64,000 nucleotides of DNA from Beroe ovata (lineage: Eukaryota; Ctenophora; Nuda; Beroida; Beroidae): NCBI GenBank assembly GCA_946803715.1, contig CAMPET010000153.1, positions 61,785-125,784 on the forward strand, read 5' to 3'. This document shows positions 55,298-64,000 of this stretch, piece after piece. Position 1 is the first letter of the stretch, and every line of letters begins with the position of its first letter. The notes under the pieces were generated by a model. It worked only from the letters and a program-made list of their open reading frames with translations. It had not been told where the DNA came from and ran no database searches. The position numbers were made by a program, and so were the translations under genes.

Positions 55298-57024
55298 TTA
55301 TTCGTTCGAGAATTTGTACTCAGAGCAATCATCATCCGAGTATACATTCTCATTTATATGGGATTGCTCCTTATCTGACAGATTGCTATCTTTCTTATGG
55401 TGAATGTGGACTGTCTCATCTATATAATGAGATTCCGAAATATCTTCAGGTTCATTGTACGTGTTTTCACTTAATCCGCTCTGAAATTAAGATTTTATTC
55501 ATACAAACTCAAAATTAGGTACAATAATAATGGTTGGTGTATCAGGAGTAAGTTCACTAAGGAAAACCTACGTTTCTATACTTGTTCCAGAGCAAATGAA
55601 GAGCACATAGTAACATGAAAACTGTAGTCAATGAGGCTATAAGAGCAATGAAATTGTTCTCTTTGAGCTTCACGTCCTTTATGGTATCAAGTTTATATGA
55701 TGAGTCCAACTCCTCTGGATTGCATAATATGACTATATTGTTCTCAGCACATACAAGAATACTCTGCTTGACTTGTGCATCTGGCAAAATTCTTTAATTC
55801 AATCAAATGATGAAGCCTGTTGGCTCAAAGGAATCTTATAGACTGTATGTTAGGGTGAAAATGATAGGTATTAGACTTGTTTAACATCCCACCTTTTGGA
55901 GGAGCATCCTTTTGATCAATCAATCTGATATGACCTTGGCTGTTATACGATATCAATCTTCTACATGAGTTAGTTTTATCAAAGCAGGCACTATTCATAA
56001 CTCCACTATAATCGATAGTTTCTATCCTCAGATGATCAATGCCAAGGCCCAAGTTTTCTAACATCAAGAAAATAGTAGAGTTCCCAAGATTTTCGATTTT
56101 CATGAGAGAAGTGTTTTTATGATGTTTCAAGTTGCAGCAAAGGTTCATTCTTTTAACAACTCCATGTTGAGTGACTTCCCAACAATCATCCAACACAAAA
56201 CCTGCACCTTTACTTACAATAAGATGGAGAGATTCATCTACATAGATTGGAAGAGTCATATATTTTGAGCTTCCAGACAAAGTTATAATACTTGAAACTT
56301 CCCAAAGATAAATAAATATGTTAACTTTATGCCCTAAGCTTTGTTTGAGATGGAGAACAGTGGGTGATGATACCATTGTTATGACAATGTAGAGTGGTGT
56401 ATGGAGGTTGTCACAGTGACAGCTCACAATTTTTTCATCTAAACAGAAACAGTTCACTAGAGCACCAGTTACATAGAAATGCAGAAGCCTGAGGTCTTGT
56501 GCATTCTTGAAAAGGAGGATTCTCTGAAACTTTGCTACATTGATCCTAGCTTCAGTGAAGCTATATACATTGCACCAAGTTTGGGAATTTTCAGAGAGTT
56601 CAGAACAATGTTGGGACAACAAGAGAGCTTGATGTTGAAATGTTTTCTTGTTGTATATTGAAATTATTTGTTCAAATCTGACATTTAAGATTCCCACAAT
56701 GTCATAGACTGGAATACCAAGGACTTGTTGCAAAGGGACACTTATGTAACCTTTTGACTCTTGGAGAGAAAGAACCAGATAATTAGAAACTTCTTGGCTG
56801 TCTATAATCAATAGAATATTGTGCACTATCAATATGGCAAGTTCTTCAACTGAATATGCATGAAGTTTGATACTTAGAGTTGCTTGGTAATCAATGATAT
56901 TAAATCCATTATCATCTTCTGAGGAGTCTGCAACTTGATGGTGAAGAAACTTGCTTTTATGGCATGTACGCATATTGGTAGCAGCATCCAGAACCAGGTG
57001 AACCAAGTACAAAGCAACAAGCAT
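55298..57024 (-). CDS. Orphan type I membrane protein with tyrosine-motif tail
   Basis: Three exons (57024-55893, 55780-55572, 55480-55298) join in phase to give 507 residues. Residues 1-15 are a signal peptide (MLVALYLVHLVLDAA). Residues about 16-417 are extracellular, beta-rich by appearance, with scattered cysteines (CFCLDEKIVSCHC, CWEV, NLCCNL) and no domain I recognise; the repeated pattern of hydrophobic strands could be a beta-propeller. A membrane span lies at about 421-442 (FIALIASLTTVFMLLCALHL), followed by a basic stop-transfer WNKYRN. The 65-residue cytoplasmic tail is acidic and has Y455-NEP, Y466-IDE, Y494-SDD and Y502-KFS. Y455-NEP is a YxxP motif of the type bound by Crk-class SH2 domains once phosphorylated; that role is inference. 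The three exons map onto ectodomain, membrane region and tail. Confidence 0.75.
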
Positions 57025-57124
57025 GGCTATTTAAACTCATTCAGAAACAAAGTTTTCAATGACAAGTCACAGTTCAGTAAATAATACTCCAGTTCTTTCT
57101 CTTCCAGTTCTTTCTCTTCATATC

Positions 57125-57400
57125 AAAAGCATGAGAAGTGCCTGGTGAGCACTGCTAAGGAGGTATAAGATTGACATTACCTAACATAACAATAATGTGA
57201 TCCACATTTTCTCATATTAAGGCTTTGTTAATGCTAGCTTGACTAACAAATAGTCATTATTTGAATATCCTCCTTAAATATCCCCCTAAATGGAAGTATC
57301 ATTTTACTGCCAATTTAATTTACAAAAATTCTATAGAGAGACCAGTTGCAGTTCAGGACTGATGATCCCTGCAGTCATACAAGCACAGCATTCATATGTG
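57125..57400. other. Intergenic interval upstream of the orphan membrane gene
   Basis: No gene is seen; it precedes the minus-strand gene and presumably contains its promoter. Confidence 0.3.
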
Positions 57401-57408
57401 TTAGATTT

Positions 57409-57965
57409 TATCCATGACCTCTGTTTCTCGCGCGCGAGAATAGAGAAACAGATGTCATGTCAATTAAAGTCTAACAATTTGTCTACAATTATATTAAAAA
57501 GAATTGTAGAATTCCGCGCTAGACAAAACTCAAATGCCTCAGCACGCGCGACGTGATCGCGCTGCGCGTCTTTATGGCTTAGAACAGCTTTTTTTTAACA
57601 ACAAAACCATTATTTCAGATTATTGAGTAAATAATGAACGCGCAACGTGTACACAGTCGTAAAAAGCATGGTGCATTGTTGCCGCGTGCGCCTGTTTCAC
57701 GGAAACAATGATGGATGAAGGCGCGGCGCGCGTTCGGAACAAATTCCAGATGGCATTCGACATATGCACCACAAAATCACAAATCACTGTTGAAAATTTC
57801 CAAAGTTTATGTATAATGTATATGCACTCGAAATTAAAATGGTATTTCTTAAAGAAAGGTCATTTTGAAAGATATTGCCAGGCGATGCTTGGCCCAGCTG
57901 ACGCAAGCCATGAAGCCGAAATTGTGCAATGAAATTCTCGATCTGACAGGGCTATCATCTACCGC
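57409..57965. repeat. GC-rich hairpin repeat family, copy 3
   Basis: GACCTCTGTTTCTCGCGCGCGAG, with a nearby inverted GAGAAACAGATGTCATG, opens the element. Its closing part ends AATTCTCGATCTGACAGGGC followed by TATCATCTACCGCCAA. These match opening and closing words of copies 1 and 2. The interior carries ATGGATGAAGGCGCGGCGCGCG. It is about 550 bases, longer than the other copies. Confidence 0.65.
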
Positions 57966-58531
57966 CAATTGCCAAGAGACATACTTCATGAGGCATCATA
58001 GTATAGGCCCTAGAGCATAATTAATTAACAGTGTCCAATAATAAAGATAAAAGGTGCCATTCTTAATTCTTTGGCCAGTTGAAACCACAAAGATGACAGT
58101 TTATGCTTCATATGTGGGGCTCAGAGTTTTGCTCAATTGGGAATTATTCCACCAGATTCAAGACTTGTGTATGCTTAACTCATATCTGGAAGTCTCCCTA
58201 AAAATAGATTAGCAGAAAATGGTTACTCTTTAGTAATACATACTCTATAGCACTATGCCCATCAACAGATTGGCTTTAGTTGTAGTTGTTAAAGACTAGT
58301 CTCACTGTTTGAGTCAACAAGAATTCCGTGATCAGATACCATGTTTGTTGTCTTAAGAATTGAGAATGCTTATGCCATGTATTTTCTACATAATTCTGCA
58401 TTGATTCATGTTTTGTGATTTGAGTGCTTATCCAATTTCTATATCCATTGAGATTCCAATCATGTTATACTGATAAATCAGTTTGAAAGTCACTTGTACT
58501 GGATAATCCTGACTTCAGTTATATTTAGCCC
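57966..58531. other. Presumed promoter and leader of the UBE2E gene
   Basis: No coding exon is seen. The sequence just before 58532 (ATATTTAGCCC) offers no clear TATA or initiator. Confidence 0.3.
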
Positions 58532-61040
<2,509 letters not shown>

Positions 61041-64000
61041 ATGAGATTCTGGAATGTTATCGGTGTAGTTGTGGGATTATGCTACCTAACTCCTACATTA
61101 TGTGCAGCTGACAGTAAGTCGTCTTATAACTTCACTTGAAAGTCGGTGCACTCATTTGCATAATACCTTTATCAGTGCACTAATATAGATTATTCAGTTC
61201 AGCATTATCTATCACTGTATTACAATATATGAGTCATCCCTGACATTTGTATAGGGTGTGTCAAAAAAGCGGACAAAAGTAAACGTCCATATCTCAGCTT
61301 TTGTTCGGAGTTCCCGGATAAAACTTAGAACCCATCCTGAAAATTTCAACAAGTTATGCCAAAACGTCGGAGATAAGCAAGTTATTGCAGACTGTAGAGC
61401 ACACAGATGTGGATGTTTTGGTACTTTGTCCGCTTATATTATTTTTGACACACCCTGTATTATACATTTCAGCAAAGTTGGAATTCGATTTGGTTGATTT
61501 AGAAGGAACATCAACTAACAATGGTTTGGGTTTTCTGGTAAAAAGGGGCAATGGCAAAATGAATCCGGTGATTCTGGACCGTTTTACCAAATTTGACACA
61601 GATATATGGCCACCTTTGAACGAAATTTGCAACATGCTAGGATATGAGAAGAAATTCTATGGGTTCGAGCTCTTTGTACCCATGCAAACAGTTCTCCTCA
61701 GTAGACCTACTTCAGTCCGAACTCTCGTGTGCCCTGTCAACTCAACCTCCATTACACAGTGCTCACTAAAGTATGGAATGAGAGGTAAAACACTATCCTT
61801 CATGTCATGCTTTCCCAAACGTGGCCAGTGCTCCATTCAAAAGGTGAGCGGTTTCTTGAAGGAACGATGCCAGGTCTTTGACAGACTTTTATATATGAAT
61901 AAGTGTCATAACAGTGATCAATTTTACGCTGAGATATCAGATGACCTTATCGTTGCGAATAACGGTGCCAGTGGAATAGCCTTTTCCAACTCGTGTGAAA
62001 AGGACATCCGTCAGTATCAAAGTTGTGGTACTACTCAGAACAATCAAGTGATTAACTCTGAAATTGTGTGCAACTATGTCTCATGTTTTGATAAGCAGCT
62101 GCGATCATTACATATCAATTATTCTTGGCATTTACGGAGATTCGAACATTCACTCTGTGAGGAGGTCTCTGATCATGATGCGTTTTGTAACCCCTTCTTC
62201 CTCATGACTAATGTAACACACTGCAAGGAGGTGGCGGATAAAATGACTGGCAGACAAATAGACCAAGGGGAGAAGCGCTGTGACATGGTCTGTGATGAAT
62301 CGGTTGATTGCGAGGATGAATCTGTATGTAACGGCTACACGTATGGCATGTTTTGTGCAATTCAAGGATATCCGAGATACTTAAGGACTTCCAGAGTATG
62401 TGAGTCCGTTGACCAGCCACTAAAATCAAAATTCGATTGTGACAACGGCGCAGACGAAGATACGTCATGTTTCAGAACATATGATCAACCATGCTTACCA
62501 ATGCGGGGATCTGGATCCATGGGTCAGATCAATATGCAGTTTCCTGAGAGTGTACGGTGTGGGCCCTTGACAGCAGAGTGGGATGGCTTTACTACAACAT
62601 ACAGATCATTCTGTGCTGGTTACATCGACCAGTTTAACTGCTCTGATCCACAGCGTGGTGTTCTCACTTGTATCAGAGGTTCATTCCCCTCNCCAAACGT
62701 GGCCAGTGCTCCATTCAAAAGGTGAGCGGTTTCTTGAAAGAAAGATGCCAGGTCTTTGACAGACTTTTATCTATGAATAAGTGCCATAACAGTGATCAAT
62801 TTTACGCTGAGATATCAGGTGACCTAATCGTTGCGAATAACGGTGCCAGTGGAATAGCCTTTTCCAACCCGTGTGAAAAGGACATCCGTCAGTATCAAAG
62901 TTGTGGTACTACTCAGAACAATCAAGTGATTAACTCTGAAATTGTGTGCAACTATGTCTCATGTTTTGATAAGCAGCTGCGATCATTACATATCAATTAT
63001 TCTTGGCATTTACGGAGATTCGAACATTCACTCTGTGAGGAGGTCTCTGATCATGATGCGTTTTGTAACCCCTTCTTCCTCATGACTAATGTAACACACT
63101 GCAAGGAGGTGGCGGATAAAATGACTGGCAGACAAATAGACCAAGGGGAGAAGCGCTGTGACATGGTCTGTGATGAATCGGTTGATTGCGAGGATGAATC
63201 TGTATGTAACGGCTACACGTATGGCATGTTTTGTGCAATTCAAGGATATCCGAGATACTTAAGGACTTCCAGAGTATGTGAGTCCGTTGACCAGCCACTA
63301 AAATCAAAATTCGATTGTGACAACGGCGCAGACGAAGATACGTCATGTTTCAGAACATATGATCAACCATGCTTACCAATGCGGGGATCTGGATCCATGG
63401 GTCAGATCAATATGCAGTTTCCTGAGAGTGTACGGTGTGGGCCCTTGACTGCAGAGTGGGATGGCTTTACTACAACATACAGATCATTCTGTGCTGGTTA
63501 CATCGACCAGTTTAACTGCTCTGATCCACAGCGTGGTGTTCTCACTTGTATCAGAGGTTCATTCCCCTCAACGCTCTCCTGGCGAATGGTTTGCATGAGG
63601 TTCTCAGGGGAACCTCTTTGTGATGATGGTATGGACATAGAGTGTAGGAGGGTCACGCCTACTTGTTTGGTTCACAAGCACCTGCTCTGCAATGGAATAC
63701 CAGATTGTGAAAGAGGGGAGGATGAAGGTCTGCCAGAGTGTGAGACTACCCACCACTCTGTCTGCTACCGAAAATACCGACACAAGACAGAACTGAGCAT
63801 TCCTTTAGATTGGATACAAGACGGAGTTGAGGATTGTTTATCGGGAGTCGACGAGAACCCAACATTCTTGGAGTGTCCAGTCAGGGGAAGGCTGCGAGCC
63901 GTGAAGCACAACGCTTATTGTGAGAATGTCTACCTCTGTAGTCAGGAATTGAGCACCAAATTCGTTGAGTTAGATCATCTATGTGACGGCAGAGATGATT
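61041..64000 (+). CDS. Secreted or membrane SRCR/LDLa receptor-like protein (partial)
   Basis: Exon 1 (61041-61113) encodes signal peptide MRFWNVIGVVVGLCYLTPTL. A second exon starts at 61473 in matching phase. The first domain (LEGTSTNNGLGFLVKRGNGK, then NEICNMLGY and LVCPVNSTSITQC) fits a diverged scavenger-receptor cysteine-rich domain. Long Cys-rich regions follow with LDL-receptor class A features: CDMVCDESVDCEDES, CDNGADEDTSC, LLCNGIPDCERGEDEG and DWIQDGVEDCLSGVDE, where paired acidic residues would hold Ca2+. The gene runs off the right edge at CDGRDD. It is probably an extracellular ligand-binding or innate-immune-type receptor. The stretch 61815-62691 is repeated after the single N at 62692 and should probably be counted once. 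Skipping the repeat keeps the frame open into GSFPSTLSWRMVCMRF. Confidence 0.75.
61253..61458. mobile_element. MITE with TA-flanked AGGGTGTGTCAAAAA inverted ends
   Basis: The left end AGGGTGTGTCAAAAAAGCGG and right end CCGCTTATATTATTTTTGAC followed by ACACCCT are inverted repeats, about 205 bases apart and flanked by TATA/TATTA sequence. It lies in intron 1 of the SRCR/LDLa gene. A Tc1/mariner-derived MITE is the likely origin. Confidence 0.75.
62693..63569 (+). repeat. Second copy of receptor exon sequence after a single N
   Basis: These 877 bases repeat 61815-62691 at a constant offset of 878, with only a handful of single-base differences and no indels noticed. The copy begins exactly after the N, and the first copy ends exactly at the N. 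Confidence 0.95.

Noticed and set aside
61253-61472. Upstream extension of the receptor reading frame through 61385
   Set aside because: That part translates the MITE and intron; the phase-matched acceptor at 61472 and the signal-peptide exon at 61041 explain the start better.
62150-63346. Identical minus-strand open frames at 62150-62468 and 63028-63346
   Set aside because: They are antisense shadows of the Cys-rich receptor exon and identical only because the exon sequence is duplicated at the N.
62693-63569. Real tandem duplication of LDLa repeats
   Set aside because: The breakpoints coincide exactly with the single N and differences are only scattered substitutions, which favours two haplotypes over an evolved repeat.

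Overview
This is eukaryotic, almost certainly animal, genomic DNA. Genes are split into many small exons by short GT-AG introns. The window encodes metazoan-type proteins, including SNW1, UBE2E, a two-pore-domain K+ channel, an hnRNP H/F-like protein, COX11, proteasome alpha-5, a calbindin-like six-EF-hand protein and an SRCR/LDLa receptor. The DNA is AT-rich and full of non-LTR retrotransposon pieces, miniature inverted-repeat elements and minisatellites. A highly polymorphic, probably marine, invertebrate fits best; I cannot name the phylum. All gene models below were built by eye from splice sites and phase and have no transcript support.

Layout. 0-2.3 kb: two partial minus-strand genes (a PPP1R36-like protein and a Lys/Ser-rich tail). 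2.5-9 kb: a TA-flanked inverted-repeat element, LINE scraps, hairpins and a broken proteasome alpha-5 exon. 9.8-15.3 kb: a long LINE on the minus strand with two intact overlapping ORFs. 15.7-18.5 kb: a possible start exon, an L2/CR1-like scrap and a tRNA-like sequence. 18.8-21.8 kb: the calbindin-like gene, with a satellite and a MITE in one intron. 21.8-30.1 kb: about 8 kb without recognisable genes, with E-box clusters and a TATA box. 30.1-37.8 kb: a 14-exon SANT/Myb-like DNA-binding protein gene. 39.2-49.3 kb: five plus-strand genes, namely an intronless AlkB-like oxygenase, an 89-residue protein, a COX11-FKBP fusion, SNW1 and a K2P channel. 50.3-57.0 kb: two minus-strand genes, an hnRNP H/F-like protein with three RRMs and an orphan type I membrane protein with a tyrosine-bearing tail. 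58.5-64 kb: UBE2E (catalytic exon not found) and the start of an SRCR/LDLa receptor.

The main biological observation is an apparent in-frame fusion of COX11, the mitochondrial copper chaperone for cytochrome oxidase, with a C-terminal FKBP-like domain whose active site is altered. The main technical observation is that isolated single Ns mark contig joins. Two of them separate near-identical sequence copies that look like unmerged haplotypes, and one breaks the reading frame of an exon that reads correctly once the N is ignored.

The genes do not form a pathway. Several are housekeeping functions: splicing (SNW1, hnRNP H/F), ubiquitin-proteasome (UBE2E, PSMA5) and mitochondria (COX11 and perhaps its small neighbour).
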